A stretch of DNA of 64,000 bases from Pseudomonas sp. PDM04 (GCF_014851765.1 NZ_JACVAI010000007.1:356862-420861); one strand, 5' to 3'. Shown: positions 17,939 through 27,129, counted from the first letter of the stretch. Program-made: numbers and translations. Notes: generated by a model not told the origin, from the letters alone.

Positions 17939-18865
17939 TTAGCGCGCTCCCAGAATGCGTTCGATGGGAATGAAACGGTTGATGCCCCAGAAAATCAGGA
18001 ACACCACGAACAGCAGCACCAGGCCGACCGCGCTGGCCGCGCCCCAGGCGTGATACAGCTCGACGTTGCGTTGCACCAGCATCGACACCAGGATCGTGCG
18101 ACCGCCCCCGAGCAGTTCAGGGGTGATGAAGAAGCCCAGGCAGATCACGAAGACCAGGATCGAACCGGCCATGATTCCCGGTGCTGCCATCGGCAGGAAC
18201 ACGCGGCGGAAGGTGTAGAAAGGTTTTGCGCCCAGGCTTTCCGAGGCTTGCATGAGGTCCTGGGGGATTTTCTTCATCACCGAATACAGCGGCAGGACCA
18301 TGAAGGGCAGCATCACGTGCAGGGTGCCGATCACCGTGCCGGTGGTGTTGTGCATCAGCGTCAGGGGCTGGTCGATGATGCCCAGATCCATCAGCGTCTG
18401 GTTGACCAGCCCGCGGCGTTGCAGCAACACCAGCCAGGCATAGGCCCGCACCAGCACGCTGGTCCAGAACGGCAGGATCACGCAGATCAGGATCAAGTTG
18501 GCCCAGAAACCTTGCAGGCGCGAGGCGGCGTAGGCGATGGGGAAACCCATCAGGATCGACAGGACGGTCACCATGAAGCTGATCTTGAAGGTCAGGGCGA
18601 AGGTGTCCCAGTAGATGGTCTCCTGGAATATCCGGATGTAGTTGGCCAGGGAAAACCCTTCCTCGGTCTGGACCGACTGCAAGGCCAGCCAGCACAGCGG
18701 CAGGATCAACAGCACCACCACCATCACCAGGGCGGGGGTGAGCAGCAACAGCATCGAGGTGTGTTCCTTGCGTTCCTCTCGGGCCAGGGCGTGTTCGCTG
18801 GTCAACGGCGGTTGCTGCTGGTCGCTGGAGTCAGGCATGGATTTGGCGAGATAGGCGTTTGACAT
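17939..18865 (-). CDS. ABC importer permease, PotB/PotH-type
   Basis: 308 residues. A hydrophilic N-terminus (about 35 residues) precedes six membrane spans, and the EAA loop reads ASESLGAKPFYTFRRVFLPMAAPGIMAG (residues about 185-212, longer than quoted motifs need). The gagagg ribosome-binding site at 18870-18875 fixes the start. It partners the 17144-17938 permease. A short leader ORF ends 12 bp before its start, inside a block that resembles the promoter of the binding-protein gene. Confidence 0.88.
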   Translation of the reverse strand: MSNAYLAKSMPDSSDQQQPPLTSEHALAREERKEHTSMLLLLTPALVMVVVLLILPLCWLALQSVQTEEGFSLANYIRIFQETIYWDTFALTFKISFMVTVLSILMGFPIAYAASRLQGFWANLILICVILPFWTSVLVRAYAWLVLLQRRGLVNQTLMDLGIIDQPLTLMHNTTGTVIGTLHVMLPFMVLPLYSVMKKIPQDLMQASESLGAKPFYTFRRVFLPMAAPGIMAGSILVFVICLGFFITPELLGGGRTILVSMLVQRNVELYHAWGAASAVGLVLLFVVFLIFWGINRFIPIERILGAR

Positions 18866-18877
18866 AGAGACCTCTCG

Positions 18878-18976
18878 TCATTGAAGGGCGCTGGAGGAAA
18901 CCCAGCGCTGGCGCACAGTGCTGGCGGTGGCAATCGTCCTCGCGGACGGCGAGGTGCGGTGCTCGGAAACTGTCAT
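18878..18976 (-). CDS. Possible 32-residue leader ORF upstream of the permease genes
   Basis: ATG at 18976 is preceded by a good ribosome-binding site (gggag, 8 nt away) and runs 32 codons to TGA at 18878, 12 nt before the permease ATG. The peptide begins MTVSEHRTSPSARTIATAST and is Ser/Arg/Thr-rich with no known domain. The sequence just before its ATG matches the ribosome-binding region of the binding-protein gene (accatt-ggagt). This suggests it arose where a promoter and start region were duplicated. It could act as a translational leader or be a remnant. Confidence 0.4.
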   Translation of the reverse strand: MTVSEHRTSPSARTIATASTVRQRWVSSSALQ

Positions 18977-19032
18977 GTAAGGAACTCCCAATGGTGGGCA
19001 GGTACTCAAGGCGAGCGCGAGTGGTCTGCACA

Positions 19033-19130
19033 GGTCACTCTGCGGGACCCTCAGGCCTAATGTACCGGGATGCCAACGAACGAAGCGGGTGGAATTGGCC
19101 GGTGCCGAAGTGCTTTATGTCGAAATCGGG
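19033..19130 (-). promoter_or_regulatory. Duplicated promoter block, copy A (before leader ORF and permeases)
   Basis: About 98 bp that align directly with 20299-20397. Shared pieces, read on the plus strand, include ctctgcgggacc, ctaatgtaccgg and gaacgaagcgg. On the minus strand TACATTAG may be a -10 element. Same orientation and same spacing to the following start make it a transcription control block for the permease genes. Confidence 0.6.
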
Positions 19131-19190
19131 GAGGCAGACGGCATGTCCTGCGCCGAGGCGTCTGGCCCGCGGCGCAGCGCAAAGCGGCCG

Positions 19191-20243
19191 TTACTTTTTC
19201 TGGACGAAGGCCAGCCAGCGTTCCTCTGCCTTGACCCCGGCATCCGAAGCCCACCACTGCGCCGAGAGCAGGGCCTGGCGGGAGATGTTCTCGGGAGAGG
19301 ACGGCAGCTTGGCCTCGCGCTCGGCCGGGATCACTCCGGTCTTGAACGCCTCGGGATTCAGCGGGCCGTAGTCGATGATCATTGGCAGTGCCGCCTGGAG
19401 TTTGGCATCGATGGCTTCGTTGACGAACTTCATCGCCGCCACCTTGTGCGGGGAACCCTTGAGGACGCACAGCGAGTTGGTTTCCAGCACGCCCTGGTTG
19501 TAATCGAACGCCACCGGGGCGCCAGCGGCCTGCACGGCGGTGATCCGCCCGTTCCAGGCCTGGATCATGTCCACTTCGCCGTCGCTGATCAGCTGCGCCG
19601 ACTGTCCGCCGGAGGTCCACCAGGTGGTGATGTCGGGCTTGATCTGTTCGAGCTTCTTGAAGGCGCGATCAACGTCCAGCGGGTAAAGCTTGTCCACCGG
19701 CACACCGTCCGCCAGCAAGGCGATTTCCAGGGTCGGGCGCGGCAAGTTGCGCAGGGAGCGTTGGCCCGGATACTTCTTGGTGTCCCAGAAGTCGGCCCAG
19801 GTTTTGGGGACGTTGTCGCCCTTGAAGGCGTCCGTGCGATACGCCAGCACCGTGGAGTAACTGATGTAGCCGACGCTGTATTCGTCCTTGAGGCTGTCCG
19901 GGATCTGCGCGGCGTTGGGAATCAGCGACAGGTCGAGTTTCTCGAACAGGCCTTCGGCCTCGCCGCGGATGCAGTCGCCGGTGGGCAGGTCGACCACGTC
20001 CCAGGTGACCTTGCCGCTCTCGACCTGGGTCTTGATGATCGGGTAGGCCTTCGGTGAACTGTCCTGCTTGAGCGTCAGGCCGAGTTTTTTCGCGGCCGGC
20101 TCGAGAATCGCCTTGCTCTGGGCTTCCTGGTAGGCACCGCCCTGGGAAACGAATGTGATGTCCTCGGCCATGGCCTGGGTGGCGCCACCGATGAACAGGG
20201 CCAGGCTCGCGAGTTGGAAAGCTGTGGTGCGCAATGTGCTCAT
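19191..20243 (-). CDS. Periplasmic PotD/PotF-type binding protein (second module)
   Basis: 350 residues with a Sec signal peptide (MSTLRTTAFQLASLALFIGG, cleavage likely after QAMA). The mature chain starts EDITFVSQGGAYQEAQ, nearly the same as the 2958-4007 protein. WWTSGGQSAQLISDGEVDMIQAWNGR and IIDYGPLNPEAF segments mark the polyamine-binding class. It is upstream of the two permease genes on the same strand, with 325 bp between, so it is the likely partner of the PotABC-like importer. The start follows ggag by 7 nt. Confidence 0.88.
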   Translation of the reverse strand: MSTLRTTAFQLASLALFIGGATQAMAEDITFVSQGGAYQEAQSKAILEPAAKKLGLTLKQDSSPKAYPIIKTQVESGKVTWDVVDLPTGDCIRGEAEGLFEKLDLSLIPNAAQIPDSLKDEYSVGYISYSTVLAYRTDAFKGDNVPKTWADFWDTKKYPGQRSLRNLPRPTLEIALLADGVPVDKLYPLDVDRAFKKLEQIKPDITTWWTSGGQSAQLISDGEVDMIQAWNGRITAVQAAGAPVAFDYNQGVLETNSLCVLKGSPHKVAAMKFVNEAIDAKLQAALPMIIDYGPLNPEAFKTGVIPAEREAKLPSSPENISRQALLSAQWWASDAGVKAEERWLAFVQKK

Positions 20244-20298
20244 GGAAAGACTCCGAATGGTTGGCAGATTTCTGAGGCGAGCTGTAGGTTTTGTTGTC

Positions 20299-20397
20299 GG
20301 TCGCTCTGCGGGACCATGGAGGTCTAATGTACCGGCTTGTCCATGAACGAAGCGGCTACAAATGCGCGGATGAAAAGCTGTTTATTGCGAAAATGGG
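20299..20397 (-). promoter_or_regulatory. Duplicated promoter block, copy B (before the binding-protein gene)
   Basis: Upstream control region of the 19191-20243 gene, aligned to copy A at 19033-19130 over about 98 bp with roughly two thirds of positions identical by eye. Shared minus-strand elements are CCGGTACATTAG and CCGCTTCGTTC, with a conserved tail ttcg(a/c)..ata further upstream. Confidence 0.6.
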
Positions 20398-20436
20398 AAC
20401 AGTCACGGTATTTCGTGCGTCGAGCGCGGGGGGAAA

Positions 20437-20459
20437 GCCCACGGACGGCGTCCGTGGGC
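20437..20459 (-). terminator. Intrinsic terminator of the MFS gene
   Basis: Perfect 10-bp arms gcccacggac and gtccgtgggc with a 3-nt loop, followed on the minus strand by TTTCC. It lies 30 bp after the MFS stop and isolates the MFS operon from the binding-protein promoter. Confidence 0.75.
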
Positions 20460-20489
20460 ATGCAACAGGGGTTTGCGAGGATTGACGGG

Positions 20490-21695
20490 TCAGGAACGCG
20501 CCAGCCCGGTCTCGAGCGAGCCGCTGTCGCGGTCGCGCTTGAGGCCCAGTGGCAGCAGAAACAACGGCAGCAGATTGGCAACGATCAAGGCCGCGAAGAA
20601 CGGCAGGCGCGAGGGCAGGGTGAACAGCGGGTAGAGCAGCACCGGGCCAAGGAACATCGACAGGTAAAGCGCCTGTTCAGCAATGCCGCCGGCCCCCATC
20701 ACATCGCCGTTGCGGGTCATTTTCGGGATGCTGGTAAACACCCAGGCCACCACGAAACTGGTGAAGAAGCCCTGGACCACTTTCGCCCCGATCGCCCATT
20801 CGGCGCTCACGCCGGGAATGAACACCAGGATTTCCAGGGTCACCCCGATGAAGGCGCTGGCGATCACGGCCAACGGGCCGATCAGCCGCAGGTTGAGAAT
20901 GAACCCGGCGAACAGGCCGGCCACGACGCTGGAGAGAATCCCCACCGTGGAAATCACCCCGATCGTCGCGGGTGCCACGTTCAGCACGTTGATCAGGTAG
21001 GTCGGGGTTATGGTGATCAGCCCCAGTGCCACGGTCAGCGGCGCGCCGACCGCGAGCGCCAGGCGCAGCACCGAAGGGTCGGCATAGATCCTGAACACCT
21101 GGGACAACGGTTTGCGTTCCACACGGTTGGCGAGGTTGATCGACGGTAGCAGCGGGGTGGCCAGCAACAGCAGCAACAGCACGACCGCATGGCCACTGAA
21201 CGCGATACGCCATTCTTCATGGGCGCCGCCTATGTAGGGCGAGACGGCGAAAATCGCAATGGCACCGCCCAGTGGCGAAGCCACCGACCAGAACGCCAGG
21301 GCGCTGGTGCGTCGTTTGCCCGCAGTGGTGTGGATCAACAGGGCCAGTGCCGCCAGCACCACGCTGATGTAACCGGCGCCTTCGACGACACGAAGCGCCA
21401 GCAACACAGAGAAGTTGTCGCTGCGGCTGGCGGCGAAGCTCGACAGCGCCGCGACCAACAACCCCGAAATGATTGCGTGACGTTCGCCCACGCGCGCCAC
21501 GCCCCAGTTGACGATAGGCGAAGCCAGGGCGGCGACGATGGCCACCGCCGAGACCACCCAGCTGGCGTGAGAGGGGCTGACTGAATAGGCCTTGGCGATG
21601 TCGGCGATCAGCAGGATGGTTTTGCCATGGCACGCCGCAATGATCACGGCGAACGCGAGGGTGAGGATAATCGAGGGCCAGCTACCGGCACGCAT
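20490..21695 (-). CDS. MFS transporter
   Basis: 401 residues with about 12 hydrophobic spans. An MFS-like loop after span 2 (NWGVARVGERHAI) and a central cytoplasmic loop (about 190-205) are seen. It belongs to the general drug/metabolite:proton antiporter type, but direction and substrate cannot be told. It is the third gene of the minus-strand operon GMC oxidase - aldehyde dehydrogenase - MFS (35 bp after the aldehyde dehydrogenase stop), which suggests it moves the substrate or product of those enzymes. Confidence 0.8.
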   Translation of the reverse strand: MRAGSWPSIILTLAFAVIIAACHGKTILLIADIAKAYSVSPSHASWVVSAVAIVAALASPIVNWGVARVGERHAIISGLLVAALSSFAASRSDNFSVLLALRVVEGAGYISVVLAALALLIHTTAGKRRTSALAFWSVASPLGGAIAIFAVSPYIGGAHEEWRIAFSGHAVVLLLLLLATPLLPSINLANRVERKPLSQVFRIYADPSVLRLALAVGAPLTVALGLITITPTYLINVLNVAPATIGVISTVGILSSVVAGLFAGFILNLRLIGPLAVIASAFIGVTLEILVFIPGVSAEWAIGAKVVQGFFTSFVVAWVFTSIPKMTRNGDVMGAGGIAEQALYLSMFLGPVLLYPLFTLPSRLPFFAALIVANLLPLFLLPLGLKRDRDSGSLETGLARS

Positions 21696-21730
21696 GGGGA
21701 AATCCTTGATGTTCGGGATAGGTGCCCGGC

Positions 21731-23140
21731 TCAGCGCCGGGCAATGTTGATCACTTGCAGGTCGCTGAAGGCGTCATAGCCGCGCAGCCCGCCTTCGTAG
21801 CCCAGGCCGCTCCATTTGTAGCCGCCCTTCGGTGCGCCGGGGTGCACGTCCAGATGCTGGTTGACCCAGGCCAGGCCGGCGTCGAGGCGCCGGGCGATTG
21901 CTTCGCCCTGGGCAACGTCCCGGGTCCAGACCGACGCGCCGAGGCCAAAGGGACTGGCGTTGGCCTGGCGGATGGCATCCTCGACGTCGTCGAAGGCAAT
22001 CACCGGCAGCACCGGGCCAAACTGTTCTTCGTCGACCAGCGCGATACCGGCGCCGATGCCACTGACGATGGTTGGCGCGAAGAAGTAGCCAGGACCGTCG
22101 GGCTGTGTGCCGCCGGTATGGACCACGGCACCGTGGGTGCGTGCGTCAGCCACCAGGGCCTTGACCCGCTCCAGTTGCTGGCGATTGGTCAGCGGCCCCA
22201 ATTCGGTGTCGGGGTCCAGGCCGCTGCCCAGGCGGGTTCTTTCGGCGCGCGCCACCAAAGCGGCAATCAGCGGTTCGAACAGGCTCTTATGCACGTACAG
22301 CCGCTTGATGGCGAAGCACACCTGGCCACTGTTCCAGAACGCGCCCCAGAACAGCGACTCGGCGATGGCGGGGATGTCGGCGTCCGCCAGCACCAGTGCC
22401 GCGTCATTTCCACCCAGCTCGAGGGTCAGGCGCTTCAGGTCGGCGGACGCTCCGGCGTACAGGTGCTTGCCGGTGGACACGCTGCCGGTGAAGGTGATGT
22501 GGCGCACCTGCGGATGCCGGCTCAAGCGCTCACCGATCGCGCCGTCACCGGCGACAATGTTCAATACCCCGGCCGGGAACACGTCCTTCAACAAATACCC
22601 CAGCAGCACGGTGGACAGCGGAGTGTGCTCCGACGGCTTGGCCACCAGGGTGTTGCCAGCGTGCAGCGCCGGAGCCAGTTTGAGTACCAGCAGGATGATC
22701 GGCACGTTCCACGGGGTGATGGCCGCCACGACGCCCAGGGGGCGACGCTCGAGGCGCACAAGGCGTTGATCATCGTCGCGCAGGACGTCGGCCGGTGGTG
22801 CTTCAAAGCCGGCGTAGTGATCGAACGTGGCCGCTGCGCCCGCCACTTCACCCAGGGTGAAGCGCAAGGGCCGGCCTTGCTCGAGGCTGATCAACTCGGC
22901 GATCTGCTGCGTGTTTTCCCGCAGCACGGCCGCCGCCAGGCCCAGCGCCTGGCGCCGCGCCTGCGGGTCGGCCGCCCAGTCGGCGAACGCACGTTGCGCC
23001 GCTTCGACTGCGGCATCGACCTGGGCTTCGCTGGCACGCGGGGCGTGGCCGACGACCTGCTCGGTGGCGGGGTCGAGCACTTCATCCAGGTGCTCGGTGG
23101 TGTGCAATTGTCCATCGATCAACAAGGCATAGTGGGTCAT
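21731..23140 (-). CDS. NAD(P)-dependent aldehyde dehydrogenase, second copy
   Basis: 469 residues. ITPWNVPIILLVLKLAPALHAGN, general-base Glu in LELGGNDAALVLADADI, and nucleophile Cys in FWNSGQVCFAIKRLYVH are seen. The C-terminal HPGAPKGGYKWSGLGYEGGLRGYDAF is of the aldehyde dehydrogenase group that acts on small aldehydes. It starts 11 bp after the GMC gene's stop, so the two are co-transcribed and likely consecutive in a pathway: alcohol to aldehyde, then aldehyde to acid. Confidence 0.87.
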   Translation of the reverse strand: MTHYALLIDGQLHTTEHLDEVLDPATEQVVGHAPRASEAQVDAAVEAAQRAFADWAADPQARRQALGLAAAVLRENTQQIAELISLEQGRPLRFTLGEVAGAAATFDHYAGFEAPPADVLRDDDQRLVRLERRPLGVVAAITPWNVPIILLVLKLAPALHAGNTLVAKPSEHTPLSTVLLGYLLKDVFPAGVLNIVAGDGAIGERLSRHPQVRHITFTGSVSTGKHLYAGASADLKRLTLELGGNDAALVLADADIPAIAESLFWGAFWNSGQVCFAIKRLYVHKSLFEPLIAALVARAERTRLGSGLDPDTELGPLTNRQQLERVKALVADARTHGAVVHTGGTQPDGPGYFFAPTIVSGIGAGIALVDEEQFGPVLPVIAFDDVEDAIRQANASPFGLGASVWTRDVAQGEAIARRLDAGLAWVNQHLDVHPGAPKGGYKWSGLGYEGGLRGYDAFSDLQVINIARR

Positions 23141-23151
23141 GGTGAAGGTCC

Positions 23152-24744
23152 TCAGGCGTTGGCCAGAATGGCGTCGGCGATTTTCTCGGCGATCATCAGG
23201 GTCGGCAGGTTGGTGTTCGCGGTGGGAATGCTCGGCATCACCGACGCATCGGCCACGCGCAAGCCCTGTACGCCATACACCCGACCGGCGTGATCGACCA
23301 CGGCCAGCGGGTCATCGGCTCGACCGATACGGCAGGTGCCGCTGGCATGCCAGACACCGCCGACATGGGTGCGCAGGTAGCGCTCCAGTGCCGCGTCGTT
23401 GGCCAGGAGATCGGACAGCAGTGGCCCATCGGTCGAGGCCTGGGCGAAACGGCTCAAGCGTGGCGGACCGCTGAAGGCGGCCACCGCCGGGTCCGCGAAC
23501 ACGCGGGCAAGCACCTGCAAGCCTTCGCGCAATCGATCCAGGTCGCGCCGGTCCGACAGCAGATTGAACTCCACCGTCGGGTAGTCCGTCGGGTCGACGC
23601 TGCGCAACCGCAGGTGGCCCGTGGAGCTCGGTTTGTTCACCCAAAGCACCGCACTCGCGGTGCCGAGCTCGGCATTGGACGCGATGCCCAGGTACAAATC
23701 CGCCGGCACCTTGGGGTCGATTCCGGACGACACACGTGCGGCGAGCAAGTGGGCGGCACCGGGTTCGTCGCTCGGTGCGAGCGGATCGTGCAGGGGGGCG
23801 GTGAGCCCGATCGAGCTGTGGTCCCACAGGTTGCGCCCGACCCCCGAACGGTCGGCGACGACTTCGATACCCAAGTCGCGCAACTGGTCCGCGGGGCCAA
23901 TCCCGGCACGCAACAGAAAGGCGGGGGATTGCAGCGCCCCGGCGGTGAGGATGACCTCGTTGCTCGTGACCTCCAGCCGCTTGCCGTCGCGCAGCACTTG
24001 CACCCCGGTCACCCGGTTGCCGCTCAGGAGCAATCGGCCCGCCGGGGTGTCGGTCCACAGGGTCAGGTTGCCGCGGGCACGCACATCGCTGCTCAGGTAG
24101 GCACGAGCGCTCGACACCCGCTGATCATGTTCGATGGCCACGGTTGGGGCGAAGTAACCGTCCTCGAAGCGTCCGTTCTGATCGACGATGTTGTTCAGAC
24201 CCAGGGTCTGCAGGGCTTGCGCGGAGGCGCGGGTGAAGCGACCCCAGCGTCGCGAGTCGACCCGGGCAATCGGCAGCGGCCCCTCGTGACCGTGTTGCTG
24301 CGGATCGCTCAGGCCGAAGTCGAGGTCGCGCTCCAGCTTGCGGAAATACGGCAGCACGCCTTGCCAATTCCAGCCCTCGGCGCCTTGCTCCGCCCATTCG
24401 TCGTAGTCGCGAGGCAAGCCGCGGTTGGCGACCATCATGTTGACGCTCGAGCCGCCGCCGAGAATGCGCCCCTGTTCATACACCTGGGCATCGCGCGGGA
24501 TGTCCGGGTGTTCGCTGGCGCGCAGGATGGTCAGGTCCGGCCAGAAGAAGCGCTCGCCTGCCAGGCGCGGACGCCAGGGTTGCAGGCCGTCGAGAATCTC
24601 CGCCGGGGTGTTGCTGTCGGGGGTGTCGGCACCCGCCTCGATCAACAGCACGCGCTGGTCGGCGCGGGCAGACAGCCGGTTGGCAATGACACTGCCGGCG
24701 CTGCCGCCACCGACGATGATGTAGTCGTAGTGTTCGGTACTCAT
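23152..24744 (-). CDS. GMC-family FAD oxidoreductase, second copy
   Basis: 530 residues. FAD motif GGGSAGSVIANRLSARADQ near residue 12, second signature QGRILGGGSSVNMMVANRG, and active-site HASGTCRIG with ANTNLPTLMIAEKIADAI. It is a paralogue of the 4017-5750 enzyme. A gaggag ribosome-binding site lies just before the ATG, and a 9-bp inverted repeat (24756-24774) sits immediately upstream. It is the first gene of the GMC - aldehyde dehydrogenase - MFS operon. The substrate is unknown; a neighbouring TonB receptor belongs to a different regulon. Confidence 0.87.
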   Translation of the reverse strand: MSTEHYDYIIVGGGSAGSVIANRLSARADQRVLLIEAGADTPDSNTPAEILDGLQPWRPRLAGERFFWPDLTILRASEHPDIPRDAQVYEQGRILGGGSSVNMMVANRGLPRDYDEWAEQGAEGWNWQGVLPYFRKLERDLDFGLSDPQQHGHEGPLPIARVDSRRWGRFTRASAQALQTLGLNNIVDQNGRFEDGYFAPTVAIEHDQRVSSARAYLSSDVRARGNLTLWTDTPAGRLLLSGNRVTGVQVLRDGKRLEVTSNEVILTAGALQSPAFLLRAGIGPADQLRDLGIEVVADRSGVGRNLWDHSSIGLTAPLHDPLAPSDEPGAAHLLAARVSSGIDPKVPADLYLGIASNAELGTASAVLWVNKPSSTGHLRLRSVDPTDYPTVEFNLLSDRRDLDRLREGLQVLARVFADPAVAAFSGPPRLSRFAQASTDGPLLSDLLANDAALERYLRTHVGGVWHASGTCRIGRADDPLAVVDHAGRVYGVQGLRVADASVMPSIPTANTNLPTLMIAEKIADAILANA

Positions 24745-24755
24745 GCCTGCTCCTC

Positions 24756-24774
24756 GGGACGGTCAGACCGTCCC
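24756..24774. other. Short inverted repeat upstream of the second GMC gene
   Basis: gggacggtc and gaccgtccc form 9-bp arms around one base. It lies between the TonB receptor stop and the GMC ribosome-binding site. It could be a weak terminator for the receptor transcript or an operator for the GMC operon; no T run follows. Confidence 0.45.
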
Positions 24775-24794
24775 TTCATAATCGAAAGGCCGGT

Positions 24795-27074
24795 TCAGAA
24801 ACCGACTGTCAAAGAGGCCACCAGCGAGCGTGGCTGCCCTTTGTAGTACTGCGGCGCACCGAAGAAGTTGGGGTTGGTCGGGTCGGCGTTGATGGTTCCG
24901 GACTTCACCCCGGAGAGGTACTGTTTGTCGAAAATGTTGTTGGCGTTAAGGCTGACGGTGGTTTCCTTGAGCCCGCTGACCAGGTCCTTGAAGCGATAGC
25001 CCAGGTTAAGGTCGAAGACCGTGTAGCCGCCGATTTTCTGGGTGTTGGCCAGGTCACCGTAGTAGCTGCCGGTGTAGCGTCCGAGGAAGTTGGCGTAGAA
25101 CGCCTCGTTGTCATAGCCGACGCCGGCGCTGACCAGGCGATGGGGCGCGTCGTAGAGTTGATTGCCCTGGGTGTCGACGGTCAGGCCGCCGGCGCTGTAG
25201 TCCGAATCCTGGGTAGAACTGAGCCAGGTGAAGGATCCGAAGTAGTTGAAGTTGGCTGGCAACTTGCCGTTCACCGCCAGCTCCAGGCCTTTGGTGGTGA
25301 CGTTGCCGGCGTTGAAGTACTCGGTCACGCCGGTCACCGGTGAATAGGCGGCCTGGCGGTCCTTGAACTTGTCGTAGAACACTGCGGCACTGACCAGCGT
25401 CTTGTCAGTGCTGTAGCGCCAGCCGATTTCCTGGTTCCAGGTCAGCTCGGGTTTCTGTTTGTCGCCGCCGTTGATTCGGCCGTACACCGACGCGATGGCG
25501 GGTACGCGCATGTTCGAGGTGGTGTTGTAGTAGAGCTGGTTCTGCTGGTCGAGCTGGTAGCTCAGGCTCAGGCTGGGCAGGAAACGATTGTAGTCTTCGC
25601 TGTTGTCGTAACCGGTGAGGCGGTCTGCACCCTTGAGTTCGGTGTGCTGCCAGGCCAGGCCGGTGGTCAGGGCGAGGGCGCTGTTGATGTTCCAGGTGTC
25701 CTGGACCCAAAGCTTTTGCGTGGTGATCTGGTTCGCCTGGTTGGTGTTGTAGGCGACATTGCCACGACTGTCGCGGATCGAGTCGCTGCCATCGATGCTC
25801 GCCGGTTTGCCGTTGCTCTTGATCGGGGTGAACACGAACTGGTTGCGCGCGTGGGTGTAGTCGGTCCAAAGCCCCAGTTGCAGTACATTGTTGTCGGCCA
25901 GGGTCAAGTCCAGGCTGTTGCTCGAACCGACGCGGTATTGGGTCGGGAACAGTTGCAGCGACGCCGGCACCACCGGGTCCAGGGCATCGCCGTCATGGTT
26001 GACGTCGGTACCCAGCGTGCGTTCGTTGACCGCCGCCGTGGCGATGGAGGCGGTGCCGTCGGTGACGCGCACGTAATATGGGTTGATCTTCAGCTGGGCG
26101 CTGTCGTTCAGGTTGAACACGCCGTTGAGGCCATAGGTCTGGATCTTGAAGTCGGCCCGGGAGTTGGCCGCGCTGCTTCCAGGCACGGTGATGTCGGCCA
26201 CGCCGTTGGTGCCGCCCTCGGTGGGGTAGACGTTGCGCGGGTAGCCGTGGTCGTAATCGTTGGCCCGGTATTGCGCCAGGGTCGGCGACAGGTAGCTGTT
26301 GGTGCGCATCAGGAAACTGGAAAACAACGCGTTGATCTGGTTGCCGTCCCCCCATTTGTACTGCAGGTTGCCCTCGTAGCGATTGGACGACAGCTCCCCG
26401 TCGGAGTCGTCCCACAGATCGCCAGTGGTGCGCGATGCCGACAGCCACGCCGAAAAGCCCTCGTACTCGCCGGTATTGACCCGCACGAATGAGCGATACA
26501 GGTTGTTGCTGCCGATGTTCTGCTTGTACAGCACCCCGCTTTCCTTGGTCGGGGCGACTGATTTGATCTCGACGCTGCCGCCGCTGGCTGTCAGGGTCGG
26601 TGCGTTGATCGATGCGGAGCCGTACAGCACCGACACCGACTCATAGTTTTCCGGGTCGCCCAGGAAGTCCGCGTGGGGTGTCAGGAACTGCGGGTCGTTC
26701 AGCGGAATGCCATCGCGGGTGAAGCCCAGCTGATCCTGGGAGAACCCGCGAATGTTCAGCGAGCCTTCGGTGATGCCACTGGAATCGCCGCCGCTCGAGT
26801 GCACCCCCGGCAGGTATTTCAGCGCGCCCGTGACGGCGCTGTCCAGGCCGACGAACTTGTCCAGTTGGCCCTTGCTCAAGGTGGCCCTGGATTGCGGCGC
26901 CTTCTCTTTTTTCGCGTCGCCGACAAAGGTCTCGGCGGTTTCGCTCTGCCCCTGCACGACCACGGTGTCGAGTACCGAATCCTTGGTTTGCGCAGTGGCG
27001 TAAGCCGATATCAGTAACGTGCCTGACACCGAAATGGCCAGGCTGGTGAGTTTGAATCCACTCAGATATTGCAT
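24795..27074 (-). CDS. TonB-dependent outer-membrane receptor (first)
   Basis: 759 residues from MQYLSGFKLTSLAISVSG at 27074. The ATG at 27101 would lie at the expected transcription start of the sigma-54 promoter, so the inner start is preferred. A signal peptide (cleavage after YATA) is followed by a TonB-box-like LDTVVVQGQ, a plug domain (ITEGSLNIRGFSQDQLGFTRDGIPL, about 100-125) and a 22-strand barrel ending in aromatic Phe (SLTVGF). Only three Met and no Cys are present in 759 residues. Its promoter carries the same UAS and -24/-12 elements as the other sulfur-regulon genes. It should import an unknown sulfur compound. Confidence 0.88.
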   Translation of the reverse strand: MQYLSGFKLTSLAISVSGTLLISAYATAQTKDSVLDTVVVQGQSETAETFVGDAKKEKAPQSRATLSKGQLDKFVGLDSAVTGALKYLPGVHSSGGDSSGITEGSLNIRGFSQDQLGFTRDGIPLNDPQFLTPHADFLGDPENYESVSVLYGSASINAPTLTASGGSVEIKSVAPTKESGVLYKQNIGSNNLYRSFVRVNTGEYEGFSAWLSASRTTGDLWDDSDGELSSNRYEGNLQYKWGDGNQINALFSSFLMRTNSYLSPTLAQYRANDYDHGYPRNVYPTEGGTNGVADITVPGSSAANSRADFKIQTYGLNGVFNLNDSAQLKINPYYVRVTDGTASIATAAVNERTLGTDVNHDGDALDPVVPASLQLFPTQYRVGSSNSLDLTLADNNVLQLGLWTDYTHARNQFVFTPIKSNGKPASIDGSDSIRDSRGNVAYNTNQANQITTQKLWVQDTWNINSALALTTGLAWQHTELKGADRLTGYDNSEDYNRFLPSLSLSYQLDQQNQLYYNTTSNMRVPAIASVYGRINGGDKQKPELTWNQEIGWRYSTDKTLVSAAVFYDKFKDRQAAYSPVTGVTEYFNAGNVTTKGLELAVNGKLPANFNYFGSFTWLSSTQDSDYSAGGLTVDTQGNQLYDAPHRLVSAGVGYDNEAFYANFLGRYTGSYYGDLANTQKIGGYTVFDLNLGYRFKDLVSGLKETTVSLNANNIFDKQYLSGVKSGTINADPTNPNFFGAPQYYKGQPRSLVASLTVGF

Positions 27075-27113
27075 GCGTCTAGTTCCCCGGTTTTTAAGCA
27101 TTGGGGACAGCGT

Positions 27114-27129
27114 TGCAAGCGATATGCCA
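27114..27129 (-). promoter_or_regulatory. Sigma-54 (-24/-12) promoter of the first TonB receptor gene
   Basis: On the minus strand the sequence reads TGGCATATCGCTTGCA: GG and GC are separated by exactly 10 nt, as in TGGCAC-N5-TTGC. The start of transcription would fall near 27102, giving a 5' leader of about 28 nt. Confidence 0.8.

Noticed and set aside
16994..18862. A 622-codon open frame on the plus strand, rich in His, Gln and Asp
   Set aside because: It is the antisense shadow of the two permease genes; the composition reflects GC-rich codon bias and it has no ribosome-binding site or domain.
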